64,000 nucleotides of DNA from Martinezella miluonensis. GTDB taxonomy: Bacteria; Pseudomonadota; Alphaproteobacteria; Rhizobiales; Rhizobiaceae. A program made the translations under genes and the position numbers. Below, in pieces: positions 30,220 through 40,404 of this stretch. Under the pieces are notes generated by a model. It was not told the origin of the DNA and made no database searches. It saw only the letters and a list, made by a program, of their open reading frames with translations. The DNA lies in NCBI RefSeq assembly GCF_900094545.1, contig NZ_FMAH01000001.1, forward strand, positions 310,001 through 374,000, written 5' to 3'. Within the stretch, counting starts at the first letter, position 1; every line of letters begins with the position of its first letter.

Positions 30220-30687
30220 ATGGAACATGAACTACAGGCCCGCGCGGCGCATCTCGCCGGCATTCGCGAGAAAGCCGAAGCGGAAATGGCGAGCATGGGC
30301 ATCGATGCCGCCTTCATCGATCGGCTGGTCGACACTTTCTATGGGCGCGTACAGGCGCATCCCCGGCTCGGCCCGGTGTTTGACGAACGCCTCACCGGGC
30401 GCTGGCCCGACCATATGGAAAAGATGAAGCGCTTCTGGTCATCAGTCGCCTTCAAAAACGGCGCCTATGGCGGCAAACCCGTGCAGGCGCATCTCGGCGT
30501 CGAAGGCATGGCGGCCGACCTCTTTCCGGAATGGCTGACGCTTTTCTCGCAGACGCTCTCCGATATCGCACCTTCCGAGCAGGCGAAGGCCTGGTTTATG
30601 GCCACGGCCGAACGCATCGCCAAAAGCCTGACGCTCTCGCTCTTCTATAATCCGGCATTGGATGACCCCGCGAGGAAGACGGTCTAA
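30220..30687 (+). CDS. Group III truncated haemoglobin
   Basis: The 155-residue protein has the globin helices of group III: DTFYGRVQAHPRLGPVF (Phe-Tyr at B9-B10), MKRFWSSVAF in the E helix and the likely proximal His91 in PVQAHLG, followed by FPEWLTLF. Such proteins bind haem and oxygen or NO and are linked to nitrosative stress or microaerobic growth. The ATG at 30220 follows CGGAG. It is divergent from mbfA, 258 bp away, and so close to the Irr box; shared iron control is possible but not shown. Confidence 0.93.
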   Translation: MEHELQARAAHLAGIREKAEAEMASMGIDAAFIDRLVDTFYGRVQAHPRLGPVFDERLTGRWPDHMEKMKRFWSSVAFKNGAYGGKPVQAHLGVEGMAADLFPEWLTLFSQTLSDIAPSEQAKAWFMATAERIAKSLTLSLFYNPALDDPARKTV

Positions 30688-30924
30688 CGCATATCGCGCG
30701 GACATGCGGAGTTCGGCAGCAGATGCCACCAACAATGGCGAGGCATTCACCCCAGCCTTGCATCATTGGAGGGCGCGTGGAAAGCTGGACATCATGGAAC
30801 GAGCCACTTCAAAGCAGTCAGCTCTTGGCGAGGACAAACTCACCGAAATTGGATATCAATATCCACTCTCGAAGTTGTCGCCGAACTGCATTGCTCCACT
30901 GAAAACCAAAAAGGCTCCCCGCAT

Positions 30925-31335
30925 ATGACTGAAGCAGTGGTCAGGAAAACGGGCGGCGTCCCGTCGAATTACGCCATCATATTGTTCGGCTTATTCTTCT
31001 TTCCTATCCAGATAGTCGCTATTTTCTTTGCCAAGAAGAGGCGTTACGACGGCGACGACTGGGAAAGGTCCCATTATGAAATGCAGTATCGAAGTGCGGC
31101 AGCCTATCTGGCGATAGAACTTGCTTTGTTCATTATCGGCGCAGTGGCGCTACGTTTAACTCCGGCAAGAAATGTCGCCGAGGTAGCGAGCCTTAGGACT
31201 TGGATGGGTTTCATCACCTTTGCAGGCTACGTGCCGTTGGCCTGGCTTGCCATACGGTGCATACGAGGCTTGTTTCTGGCAGGGGCGAAAGCACCCTTGG
31301 CAAACCCGCGCTCCTACACCATTTGGCCTCACTAG
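30925..31335 (+). CDS. Small multipass membrane protein, DUF4870-like
   Basis: The 136-residue protein has about three hydrophobic helices (about 16-36, 57-80 and 92-115). The loop RYDGDDWERSHYEMQYRSAA between the first and second helix recalls the ...SHYDFQIRTF stretch of DUF4870/YtjA-like membrane proteins. No function is known. The frame extends upstream but the ATG at 30925 gives a sensible N-terminus. Confidence 0.75.
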   Translation: MTEAVVRKTGGVPSNYAIILFGLFFFPIQIVAIFFAKKRRYDGDDWERSHYEMQYRSAAAYLAIELALFIIGAVALRLTPARNVAEVASLRTWMGFITFAGYVPLAWLAIRCIRGLFLAGAKAPLANPRSYTIWPH

Positions 31336-31500
31336 CCAGTCATCATCCGATCAAAGGTGTCTGACACTCGATCGTCCTCTCTCTGCCGATCCTGCAATCT
31401 ACATAGGGTGATGCGGCTATGCCAATGCCAGCAATGGGCGAGTGGCAGCTGCCACGGCGTTTGCCACGTCAGAACGAGGAAGAACGCGATGCGTCTAGAC

Positions 31501-32415
31501 TCAGCCTTTCGTCGCGAAAATCGTGGCCCCGATGCTGGCGGAAACGACGAGCGCCGTGCCGAACATCTGCGATGGCGTCATCGGCTGCGACAGGATGACG
31601 AAGCCGGCAAAGGCGCCGATGGCGGGCTCCAGGCTCATGAGAATGCCGAAGGATGAGGTCGGCATGCGCCGCAGCGCCACCATTTCCAGCACATAGGGAA
31701 GGAGCGGCACGAGCAGCGCCAGGCCGGCTATTTCGAGAAGGCCGAAACCCGTCAGATGCGGGACGGCGGAAGCGAAGCCGAAGGGGGTCGAAACCACCGC
31801 CGCGACCAGCAGCGACATGGAAAGGCCTTCGAGACCCTGGAAGGCGTTGCCGACCTTCTTCGTCAGCAGGATGTAGCAGGCCCAGCCCGCCCCGGCACCG
31901 ATGGCAAAGAGGATACCCGGCAGATTGCCGACCCACGCCTCGCCGTCATAGGCCAACAGCAGAACGCCGATCGCGGCGAAGGCAGGCCAGAGAAGTTGGC
32001 GACTCAATCCGAAGCCGAGGGTCGCGACCAGCAGAGGCCCGAGAAATTCGATGGCGACGGCAAGACCCAAGGGAATGCGCGCAATCGCCGAAAAGAAGGA
32101 GGTCGTCATCAGCGCCGATATGGAGCCGAGCGCCAGCACGCCGATCCATTGCGAGCGGCTGTAGCTCATGATCTTCGGACGGACGATGATCGCAAGGGCG
32201 ACTGAGGCGAAGACGAGTCGCAGCCATGTCGCGCCAGCCGGTCCATAGGCGTTGATGATCGGAGCCGACAAGGCCGAGCCGAACTGGATGCAGGACATCG
32301 ACATGACGCACATGAGCACGCCGGCGGCAATGCCACTGGTCGATGGTGCAACATCCGGATGCGGCATCAGCACCGCGCCGCCATCCGTGCCACTCTCGAT
32401 AAGCTTCTGATCCAT
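31501..32415 (-). CDS. EamA-family (drug/metabolite) exporter, RhtA-like
   Basis: The 304-residue protein has ten membrane helices in two EamA repeats (about 30-155 and 165-295), including the family segment YNVLEMVALRRMP-like YVLEMVALRRMPTSSFGIL near the second half. RhtA-type proteins export threonine, homoserine and other small metabolites. AGGAGAGG precedes the ATG at 32415. It lies 97 bases after the acetylpolyamine amidohydrolase gene on the same strand, so co-transcription and a related substrate are possible. Confidence 0.9.
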   Translation of the reverse strand: MDQKLIESGTDGGAVLMPHPDVAPSTSGIAAGVLMCVMSMSCIQFGSALSAPIINAYGPAGATWLRLVFASVALAIIVRPKIMSYSRSQWIGVLALGSISALMTTSFFSAIARIPLGLAVAIEFLGPLLVATLGFGLSRQLLWPAFAAIGVLLLAYDGEAWVGNLPGILFAIGAGAGWACYILLTKKVGNAFQGLEGLSMSLLVAAVVSTPFGFASAVPHLTGFGLLEIAGLALLVPLLPYVLEMVALRRMPTSSFGILMSLEPAIGAFAGFVILSQPMTPSQMFGTALVVSASIGATIFATKG

Positions 32416-32512
32416 GACCTCTCCTATTGGGCGAGGGTTTTAGAGGCCTGGCCTTACGGTGACAAATTCAAACTTTTCATCCTGCGATAAGGTGCTTTGA
32501 TGCAAGAGCTGC

Positions 32513-33538
32513 TCAAGCTTCGAGACCTCTCAGCACATTGGCGACGTTGAGGCCGATCTCGGGCACACCATAGCCGCCCTCCATACAGACGAGGACGGGC
32601 AGGCCTGCGGCCGCGATGCGCTCGCCCATGCGGATGAAATCCTGCGAGGTCAATGTGAAGAAGGAGATCGGATCGCGCTCGAACGTATCGACGCCGAGCG
32701 AGAGCACGATCGCCTGTGCGCCGAACGCCTTGATGCGGGTCAGCGCATCGTCCAGCGCCGCCGCCCATACATCCCATGGCGTGCCGCGCGGCATGGGGTA
32801 ATTGCGGTTGGCACCCAGGCCATCGCCCTCGCCTTCCTCGTCGGCATGGCCGAGGAAATAGGGAAAGGCATGGATCGGATCGCCATGCAGCGAGGCGGTG
32901 AAGACATCGCCCCGTCTATAGAATATGTCCTGCGTGCCGTTGCCGTGATGGAAATCGACATCGAGTACGGCAACCTTGGCCGCGCCATGGTCGCGCAGCC
33001 GCTGCGCCGCAACGCCGGCATTGTTGATGAAGCAATAGCCGCCGAAGAGATCGAAGCCGGCATGATGGCCGGGCGGGCGGCAGAGCGCGAAGGCGAAGCG
33101 ATTGCCGGCGTGGAGCCAATCGGCGCCGGTCAGGGCGCAGCGCATGGAAGCAAGCGCCGCCTCATAAGATCCCTTGGTGATCGAGGTATCGGCGGCATTG
33201 GCATAATGGCCGATCATGCCGACAATATTCTCCGGCACGCGCTGGCTGGTGCGCCGCACCGGAAAGGAATTGGAGATAGCCTCGCCCTTGTAGCCAGCGG
33301 CGACCCAGCGCTCCCAGACCACGCCCAGAAAATCGAGGTAGGCCGGATCATGCACCTTGCGCGCCGTCTCCAGCCCATAGGCTTCAGGCGCAACGACATC
33401 AGTAAAACCGGCCTCCTTGACGGCGGCGAGGATCCATTTGGCGCGGAATGGCGCTTCGAAAGGCGTGACGAGCTGGCCATCATGCAGCTCGGTCTTGGCA
33501 TCCCTGAGCTTGTGATCTTCCGAGTAAATGACCCGCAT
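32513..33538 (-). CDS. aphA: Acetylpolyamine amidohydrolase (histone-deacetylase superfamily)
   Basis: The 341-residue zinc hydrolase begins MRVIYSEDHKLRDAKTELHD, the family's N-terminus, and has RPPGHHAGFD, LDVDFHHGNGTQDIFY, GVDTFERDP and MEGGYGVPE, which supply the catalytic His pair and the Asp/His zinc ligands. It closely resembles the Mycoplana acetylpolyamine amidohydrolase in length and motifs as I remember them. It removes acetyl groups from acetylated putrescine, spermidine or similar amines. The ATG at 33538 has GGAGGAGA upstream. It is divergent from a HAD phosphatase. Confidence 0.92.
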   Translation of the reverse strand: MRVIYSEDHKLRDAKTELHDGQLVTPFEAPFRAKWILAAVKEAGFTDVVAPEAYGLETARKVHDPAYLDFLGVVWERWVAAGYKGEAISNSFPVRRTSQRVPENIVGMIGHYANAADTSITKGSYEAALASMRCALTGADWLHAGNRFAFALCRPPGHHAGFDLFGGYCFINNAGVAAQRLRDHGAAKVAVLDVDFHHGNGTQDIFYRRGDVFTASLHGDPIHAFPYFLGHADEEGEGDGLGANRNYPMPRGTPWDVWAAALDDALTRIKAFGAQAIVLSLGVDTFERDPISFFTLTSQDFIRMGERIAAAGLPVLVCMEGGYGVPEIGLNVANVLRGLEA

Positions 33539-33688
33539 CGTCGTCTCCTCCCTTGCAGACTTCGTTATCTTGCTTATGCAAAGGCTTACATGCATCGCGC
33601 AGGAGAAAAAAGAGCGGGATGCGGTCTTGCAAGCCATTGCGAACGACGACACCTTCCGCCTGCATTTGAGGAATTGGGGGCACCTGCC

Positions 33689-34294
33689 ATGAAAATCCTG
33701 ATGGTCGATGTCGACGGCGTCCTGATCCATGGCCGGCCGAGCGACGGGCTGCCGCTTTTCACCTATCTGGAGCGTGATCTCGGGCTGAAGCTGAATGTGC
33801 TTCAGGAAACGTTCTTCAAGCCCCATTGGCTGGATATCGTTACCGGTCGCGACGCGCTCGAACCAAGGCTTACGGAGGTTCTTGGCAGGATTGCGCCACA
33901 GCTTCATGCGAAAACGCTGATCGACTACTGGTTCGAAAACGACTCCCGCCTCGACCACGGCCTGCTCGAAGACCTCGCCGCGCTGCGTGCTCAGGGAACG
34001 AAGATGTTCCTTGCGACCAACCAGGAGCATATGCGAGCCACCTATCTGACGGAGACGCTCGGGCTTTCCTCTCGTTTCGACGACATTTTCTATTCCGCCG
34101 CCCTCGGCCATCAGAAGCCCGCAGCCGAATTCTTCCGGCTTGCGACCGAACGCGTGGGGCTGGCCACGAGCGAGATCGGCTTCATCGATGACGTTGAGGC
34201 GAATATCGCGGCTGCACGGCAATTCGGCTGGAAGGCGATGCAATGGACAGCAGGCTCGACATTGCGGGACGCCATTGCTGCCTTCTCAGCCTGA
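33689..34294 (+). CDS. HAD-family hydrolase
   Basis: The 201-residue protein shows HAD motif I (MVDVDGVLIHG, nucleophile Asp7 and Asp9), motif II (FLATNQEH), motif III Lys in GHQKPAAEFF and motif IV FIDDVEAN. The helical cap between motifs I and II fits small phosphatases acting on sugar phosphates or nucleotides. It is divergent from the amidohydrolase gene and convergent with a GNAT gene. Confidence 0.92.
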   Translation: MKILMVDVDGVLIHGRPSDGLPLFTYLERDLGLKLNVLQETFFKPHWLDIVTGRDALEPRLTEVLGRIAPQLHAKTLIDYWFENDSRLDHGLLEDLAALRAQGTKMFLATNQEHMRATYLTETLGLSSRFDDIFYSAALGHQKPAAEFFRLATERVGLATSEIGFIDDVEANIAAARQFGWKAMQWTAGSTLRDAIAAFSA

Positions 34295-34304
34295 GCCGTC
34301 CGTT

Positions 34305-34826
34305 TCAGGCCACGATGCGCTTATAGAACAACGTCGTGTCGCAAAGACCGCCCTCAGGCCACATGGCATAATCGGGCACCACACCGACGCGTTGCCAGCC
34401 GAGGCGCGGATAGATCGCCTCCGCATCGCTGCCGGTCGCCGTATCCAGCACCAGCAAGGTCTTGCCGATGCGGGCAGCTTCGCGCTCCGCCGCCTCCATC
34501 AAAAGACGGGCCAGACCCTTGCCCCGTGCGGACCTGTGCACCAGCAGCTTCTTCAGATCGCCGCGATGGGGCTGATTCGGCATCTGCGCTGCGCCGATCT
34601 GCACCGTTCCGACGACCCTGCCCCCGATCACCGTAACGAGAAGCAGCGTCGCGCCGCATTCGACGCTGTCTGCAACGCCTTGCCAATAAGGCACGGCATC
34701 GGCCGGTCCGTAAGGCTGCATGAAGCCGACGGATGCGCCGCCATTGACGCAATCGGCAAGCACGTCGCAAAGATCGGAAAGCATCTCGCGAGCGTCGGCA
34801 GCGGAGAGAATACGAATGTCCGGCAT
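34305..34826 (-). CDS. GNAT-family N-acetyltransferase
   Basis: The 173-residue protein has the acetyl-CoA loop VHRSARGKGLARLLMEAAE and a late TGSDAEAIYPRLGWQRVG segment. It follows the XRE-cupin gene by 19 bases on the same strand. Next to a polyamine deacetylase this could be an amine acetyltransferase, but that is inference. Confidence 0.9.
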   Translation of the reverse strand: MPDIRILSAADAREMLSDLCDVLADCVNGGASVGFMQPYGPADAVPYWQGVADSVECGATLLLVTVIGGRVVGTVQIGAAQMPNQPHRGDLKKLLVHRSARGKGLARLLMEAAEREAARIGKTLLVLDTATGSDAEAIYPRLGWQRVGVVPDYAMWPEGGLCDTTLFYKRIVA

Positions 34827-34845
34827 GAAAAGGTCCTTGGGATTG

Positions 34846-35418
34846 TTATGAACGGCCGCGATCGAGGATGACGCTGTAGCGCGCCGACACCTCGCCCGGA
34901 TTATGGAAGGCGTGGCCGTCGCCGACGCCCATGAAGAGACAATCGCCAGGCAAGAGGCGATAGGCGACGTCGCGGTGCGTTACCTCCATCTCGCCCTCGA
35001 ACAGCCAGACATGCTGGGTCATGCCGAGACTTGCCGTATTCGGCGGGAAGATCACACGCGCGCCGGCGGGGAAGATGACCTCGACAACGTCGACCTTCGA
35101 GCCCGTTCCCGGCGGCGAGACGGCGCGTCTGACATAGCCGGTTCCCGGGTCGCGCCAGATCGCCTGCTGATCGCGGCGGGCAAGCGGCGACACCTCCTCA
35201 TCCTCCTCTACAAAGAAAGCCGATAGCGAAAGGCCGAGCGCCGCGCAGAGCCGCGACAGCAGCGAGGCCGTCGGGCTCGCCTCCGCCCGCTCGATGCGCG
35301 AGATCATGGCGCGGCTGACGGCCGAGGCATTGGCGAGTTCATCCAGCGTCAGGCCGCGGGCGATCCGCAGCTCTTTGATACGTGCGCCGATCGCCAGTTC
35401 CAGATCGTCATCTGTCAT
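34846..35418 (-). CDS. XRE-family regulator with C-terminal cupin domain
   Basis: The 190-residue protein has an N-terminal HTH (about 8-65, LTLDELANASAVSRAMISRI) and a C-terminal cupin sensor (about 115-185, with FEGEMEVTHRDVAYRLLPGD). PuuR, the putrescine-responsive repressor of E. coli, has the same architecture. An inverted repeat 30 bases upstream of its start looks like an operator for self-control. It is divergent from lepA. Confidence 0.92.
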   Translation of the reverse strand: MTDDDLELAIGARIKELRIARGLTLDELANASAVSRAMISRIERAEASPTASLLSRLCAALGLSLSAFFVEEDEEVSPLARRDQQAIWRDPGTGYVRRAVSPPGTGSKVDVVEVIFPAGARVIFPPNTASLGMTQHVWLFEGEMEVTHRDVAYRLLPGDCLFMGVGDGHAFHNPGEVSARYSVILDRGRS

Positions 35419-35447
35419 TGTCTATGTCTCGCGTCTCAAAATTCTAC

Positions 35448-35472
35448 TATAAGAGAAATACATGTTCTTATA
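35448..35472. promoter_or_regulatory. Inverted repeat upstream of the XRE-cupin gene, candidate operator
   Basis: TATAAGA and TCTTATA are perfect seven-base arms separated by 11 bases, 30-54 bases upstream of the regulator's ATG. Size and place fit a dimeric XRE repressor that controls its own promoter. Binding is not shown. Confidence 0.45.
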
Positions 35473-35589
35473 ACGGAATCAAGAGCCATTCGATGTTCAT
35501 CGCCGTTGGGCCGGAAAAGGCTAACGTAACGTGAAGATAGCCGCCAAAACCCCGCTTTTCCGCTTTGCGGCGCGGGGCGGCGCTGCTAT

Positions 35590-37422
<1,833 letters not shown>

Positions 37423-37440
37423 GACTCTTCTCAATAACGA

Positions 37441-37467
37441 ATTATGCGCATATAGTTTGCGCATAAT
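37441..37467. promoter_or_regulatory. Palindromic operator/promoter of ccdAB
   Basis: ATTATGCGCA and TGCGCATAAT are perfect ten-base inverted arms around TATAGTT, which itself could serve as a -10 box. It lies 15 bases before the ccdA start. CcdA-CcdB complexes repress their own promoter by binding such palindromes, so this is the likely operator. Confidence 0.75.
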
Positions 37468-37481
37468 TTGAGAAACACCTC

Positions 37482-37712
37482 ATGACTCAAACGACAAGAA
37501 AAGCCGCAAACTTGTCTCTCGACGAGAGGCTCGTTTCAGACGCACGCGAGTTGAAAATCAATATCTCGCGTGCCGCCGAAGATGGCATAGCGCGCGCCAT
37601 CAAGGCTGAACGCGAGCGCCTATGGCTTCTGGAAAATACTGAAGCCATCGAACAAGCCAATGCCTATGTTGAAAAACATGGCTTGCCGTTTGGAAAATAT
37701 CGGCAGTTCTAA
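37482..37712 (+). CDS. ccdA: CcdA-like antitoxin
   Basis: The 76-residue protein has an N-terminal ribbon-helix-helix DNA-binding part (KAANLSLDERLVSDARELKI) and an acidic, flexible C-terminal part ending LPFGKYRQF that in CcdA wraps around the toxin. The stop overlaps the toxin start by one base (TAATG). The pair is chromosomal, 59 bases after lepA. Confidence 0.92.
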   Translation: MTQTTRKAANLSLDERLVSDARELKINISRAAEDGIARAIKAERERLWLLENTEAIEQANAYVEKHGLPFGKYRQF

Positions 37713-38011
37713 TGGCAAGGTTCCATGTCTATGGTCTTAAGCAGAGCCAAGTTCTCGCACTGGATCTTCAGTCCGACTTGTTGGAGAGACTCAGCACACG
37801 GATGATGGCGCCGCTGCTTCTCGCAGAGGATGTGTCGAAGCCAATGGCAAGACTCAATCCTCAATTTACGATCAACGGCAAGCTATACATTATGGCAACC
37901 CAGTTGATGGCGGCAATCCCACTCATCGAAATCGGGGAATTGATCACCGATCTCAGTGCGCACGGCGATCGGATTACCGCCGCGACCGACTTTCTTTTCC
38001 AGGGCTTCTGA
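37712..38011 (+). CDS. ccdB: CcdB-like DNA gyrase toxin
   Basis: The 99-residue protein keeps the CcdB core: an N-terminal strand with VYG, then LDLQSDLLE, a RMMAPLL stretch, and the C-terminus TAATDFLFQGF. CcdB traps gyrase on DNA. The E. coli toxin ends in MFWGI, with Trp99, Gly100 and Ile101 needed for gyrase poisoning; here the Trp position is Gln. Some active relatives such as the Vibrio fischeri toxin also lack that Trp, so activity is open. Translation is coupled to ccdA. Confidence 0.92.
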   Translation: MARFHVYGLKQSQVLALDLQSDLLERLSTRMMAPLLLAEDVSKPMARLNPQFTINGKLYIMATQLMAAIPLIEIGELITDLSAHGDRITAATDFLFQGF

Positions 38012-38013
38012 CC

Positions 38014-38469
38014 TTAATTCCCGGCCATATACTCCTTAATCAACCCCTCATATTCGTCCATGGCCGGCAGCGCGGTATAGCTGTGCTTGGCGGGTATCGT
38101 GACCCATGGCAGCTTTTCGCTCGTCCAGGTCTCCATGAAGGGCGTGAACCAGCTGACGTCGTCGAGCATGGTGGCGCGGACATTGACGAACCAGTCGACA
38201 CCCTCCAGCCGCGTGAAGAGCCAGCTCATGCAATGCGGGCAGAAATAGTGATGGATGGCGTCCCCATGCAGGCCGCCGATGACGGGCTCGCCTTCCGTTA
38301 CCTCGAAACCCTCCGAGGGAATTGCGACGCTCAGCGAATAGGGGCCGCTCGTCATGCGCTGGCAGCCGGTGCAGTGGCAAGCCATGGTCAGCAACGGCTT
38401 GGCGGTGATCTTCAGCCGCACTTGCCCGCAGCGACAGCTGCCTTCGCAGGGTAATTCCAGCGTGCCCAT
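38014..38469 (-). CDS. GFA-family (glutathione-dependent formaldehyde-activating-like) zinc protein
   Basis: The 151-residue protein has the GFA/CENP-V zinc cysteines: CRCGQVRL, CHCTGCQR and CPHC. The family binds zinc and possibly glutathione adducts; catalysis is disputed. The ATG at 38469 follows AGGAGA by seven bases and is preferred over an ATG 18 bases upstream. Its stop is two bases from the convergent ccdB stop. Confidence 0.9.
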   Translation of the reverse strand: MGTLELPCEGSCRCGQVRLKITAKPLLTMACHCTGCQRMTSGPYSLSVAIPSEGFEVTEGEPVIGGLHGDAIHHYFCPHCMSWLFTRLEGVDWFVNVRATMLDDVSWFTPFMETWTSEKLPWVTIPAKHSYTALPAMDEYEGLIKEYMAGN

Positions 38470-38564
38470 AATCTCATCTCCTCTCATGTTCCAAGACCAG
38501 CGACGCGCAGCATCTCGCCATCAAGCTCCGCCAGCTTTTGCCTGTTTAGAAGCTTATGCGTTTC

Positions 38565-39299
38565 TCAAGCCTCTGCCGCCTGAGGAAGCTCCGCCTGTGT
38601 CCTTATTGTCTTTACCCAGGCCCGTGCGATGGCAAGGCCGGCCGTTTCCGCCGCGGCTGCGTGCCGGGTCACGAGCTCGGGATATTTCTCCAGCCAGCCC
38701 GGCTCCTTGCGCTCGATCGTTTCCTTGAACTCGCCGCGCCAGCGGTCGACCACGGCGGCATTGGCCTCAAAATGGAACTGCGTGCCATAGGTGGCGCGAC
38801 CGATGCGAAAGGCCTGGTTCCGCGTCACGCCGTTGGCCGCGAGGCGGGTAGCGCCCGGCGGCAAGGAAAACGTATCGGAATGCCATTGGAAGATGGTGAA
38901 TTCGTCGCCGACATCGGCCAGCAAAGGATCCGCCCTGCCTTCGTCAGTCAGGCCGATCGACTTCCAGCCGAATTCGTGGGCGGCGCCAAGGAGGTTCTCC
39001 CCTTCGTAGGCGCGCGCCAGGATCTGGCTGCCGAGGCAGATGCCGAGCACGGCCTTGTCCTCGCTCTCGAAACGGCGCATGAGCCGCGCCAGCTCTGGCA
39101 GATAAGGGTGGGTGTCATCATCGCGCGCGTTTTGCTCGCCACCGAGCACGACAAGCGCATCGTAGGACTTCGTGTCCTTGGGCAGCGCTTCACCGCTCCA
39201 GGGGCGGAACCATTCGATCTGCGCCCCAGCCTCTTCGAGCGCGATGCCGAGAGCGCCGAGCGGTGTGTTCTTCATATTCTCGATGATGGCGACGCGCAT
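38565..39299 (-). CDS. Class I glutamine amidotransferase-like protein
   Basis: The 244-residue protein has the GATase1 triad: Cys nucleophile in GICLGSQILA, and His and Glu in QFHFEAN. It lacks a synthetase domain, like free-standing relatives that hydrolyse gamma-glutamyl compounds or act in GMP-synthase-like reactions. The start at 39299 (MRVAIIENMKNTP) gives the family N-terminus. Substrate unknown. Confidence 0.88.
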   Translation of the reverse strand: MRVAIIENMKNTPLGALGIALEEAGAQIEWFRPWSGEALPKDTKSYDALVVLGGEQNARDDDTHPYLPELARLMRRFESEDKAVLGICLGSQILARAYEGENLLGAAHEFGWKSIGLTDEGRADPLLADVGDEFTIFQWHSDTFSLPPGATRLAANGVTRNQAFRIGRATYGTQFHFEANAAVVDRWRGEFKETIERKEPGWLEKYPELVTRHAAAAETAGLAIARAWVKTIRTQAELPQAAEA

Positions 39300-39383
39300 T
39301 CCGATAATCCCCAACCGACAGTCCAATCGGAGATGAGCATGTGGAGAGACGACAGGCAAGGGGTCAGAGCGGTTCGCTTTACC

Positions 39384-39425
39384 TAATTCCGGACGGAAAA
39401 CCGCTCAGCACTTTTCCGGCAATTG
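39384..39425. repeat. 44-bp intergenic palindrome, family A, copy 3 (diverged)
   Basis: Runs TAATTCCGGACGG to TTTTCCGGCAATTGC. The left end has lost the GC of the usual GCAATTCC arm and the right arm reads GGCAATTGC. It lies between the divergent amidotransferase gene and the Rdx-family gene. Confidence 0.75.
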
Positions 39426-39485
39426 CTCCGGCTTGCAGGTGAGTAAACTTGAGCATAAATGTCAGCAAACAACGAGGATCATGCA

Positions 39486-39779
39486 ATGAGCGACAAGCCC
39501 CGGATCACCATTCTCTACTGCACTCAATGCAACTGGCTGTTGCGCTCCGGCTGGATGGCGCAGGAGCTGCTGCTGACCTTTACCGACAGTCTCGGCGAAG
39601 TGGCGCTGATACCCGGAACCGGCGGCGTCTTCGAAATCCACATCGACGGCGAGCTGCTGTGGGAGCGCAAGCGCGACGGCGGCTTCCCTGGACCGAGGGA
39701 ACTAAAGCAGCGGGTACGAGATATCATCGACCCGGAGCGCGATCTCGGGCACACCGATCGCGCATCGCCGGAAAGCTGA
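39486..39779 (+). CDS. SelT/SelW/SelH (Rdx) family thioredoxin-like protein
   Basis: The 97-residue protein has the redox motif Cys-Thr-Gln-Cys in ITILYCTQCNW and the later GGVFEIHIDGELLWERK and GGFPGPRELK stretches that define bacterial SelW-like proteins (Cys instead of selenocysteine). They are thought to act in thiol redox. The ATG at 39486 follows CGAGGA; an ATG at 39459 in the same frame is possible. Confidence 0.9.
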   Translation: MSDKPRITILYCTQCNWLLRSGWMAQELLLTFTDSLGEVALIPGTGGVFEIHIDGELLWERKRDGGFPGPRELKQRVRDIIDPERDLGHTDRASPES

Positions 39780-39805
39780 GCCAGTCCTTCCACTCGCCAC
39801 GGCCG

Positions 39806-40234
39806 TCAGTCGAAAGGCGAGTGGCACTCCTTGAAGCCGTGATTGATCGTCGAATAGAGATTGGTGCCCGCATTATACGTCCGGTAGCGCTCGGCACACC
39901 ACATCTCATGCCGCGAGCGCTGCTGGGCCGGCGAAGGATAGACCTCCCGCGGCGGCGTGTAGGTTTCGCGCGGCTGGATCACAATGCGCGGATTGTCGTA
40001 GTTGTTCACGCCTCCATTGTAGGGCGGCGTGATGGGAAGCGGTTGGCCGGGCCGGGTGTAGAATTGCCGCTCGCCGAAACCGAAACAGCCGCGAGAATCG
40101 CAGATGACAGAATTGGTACTGGGCGGCGAAATGACGATCCTCGGAGGATCCGAAGCCGCGACGGCAAGACCCGCTTGCCCCAGCAGGGCAAACCCAAGAG
40201 CACATCCAAGCGCGATCCTGTGAAAAACAGCCAT
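39806..40234 (-). CDS. Secreted BA14K-like protein
   Basis: The 142-residue product has a signal peptide (about 1-26, ending GLAVAAS), a proline-rich middle and a C-terminal MWCAERYRTYNAGTNLY motif resembling the BA14K family of Rhizobiales (CAxRYRSYDPxTxTY). BA14K of Brucella is immunoreactive with lectin-like activity. Two Cys pairs could form disulfides. The ATG at 40234 follows TTGGAG. Convergent with the Rdx gene. Confidence 0.75.
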   Translation of the reverse strand: MAVFHRIALGCALGFALLGQAGLAVAASDPPRIVISPPSTNSVICDSRGCFGFGERQFYTRPGQPLPITPPYNGGVNNYDNPRIVIQPRETYTPPREVYPSPAQQRSRHEMWCAERYRTYNAGTNLYSTINHGFKECHSPFD

Positions 40235-40404
40235 GACAAACTCCAATGTGCCGTACGTCGTGAACCGATGTTGCCGCTGCGGCGCCTCCATCCTTATTTG
40301 GGGTCATATAGTGGCAAAACCAGTGTGAAAGCAGCGACCCACGACGAGTTGATCCCGCCCAGCGCTTGCGCCATAACAGCGCAATCATTTCGGGGAGATT
40401 GCCT

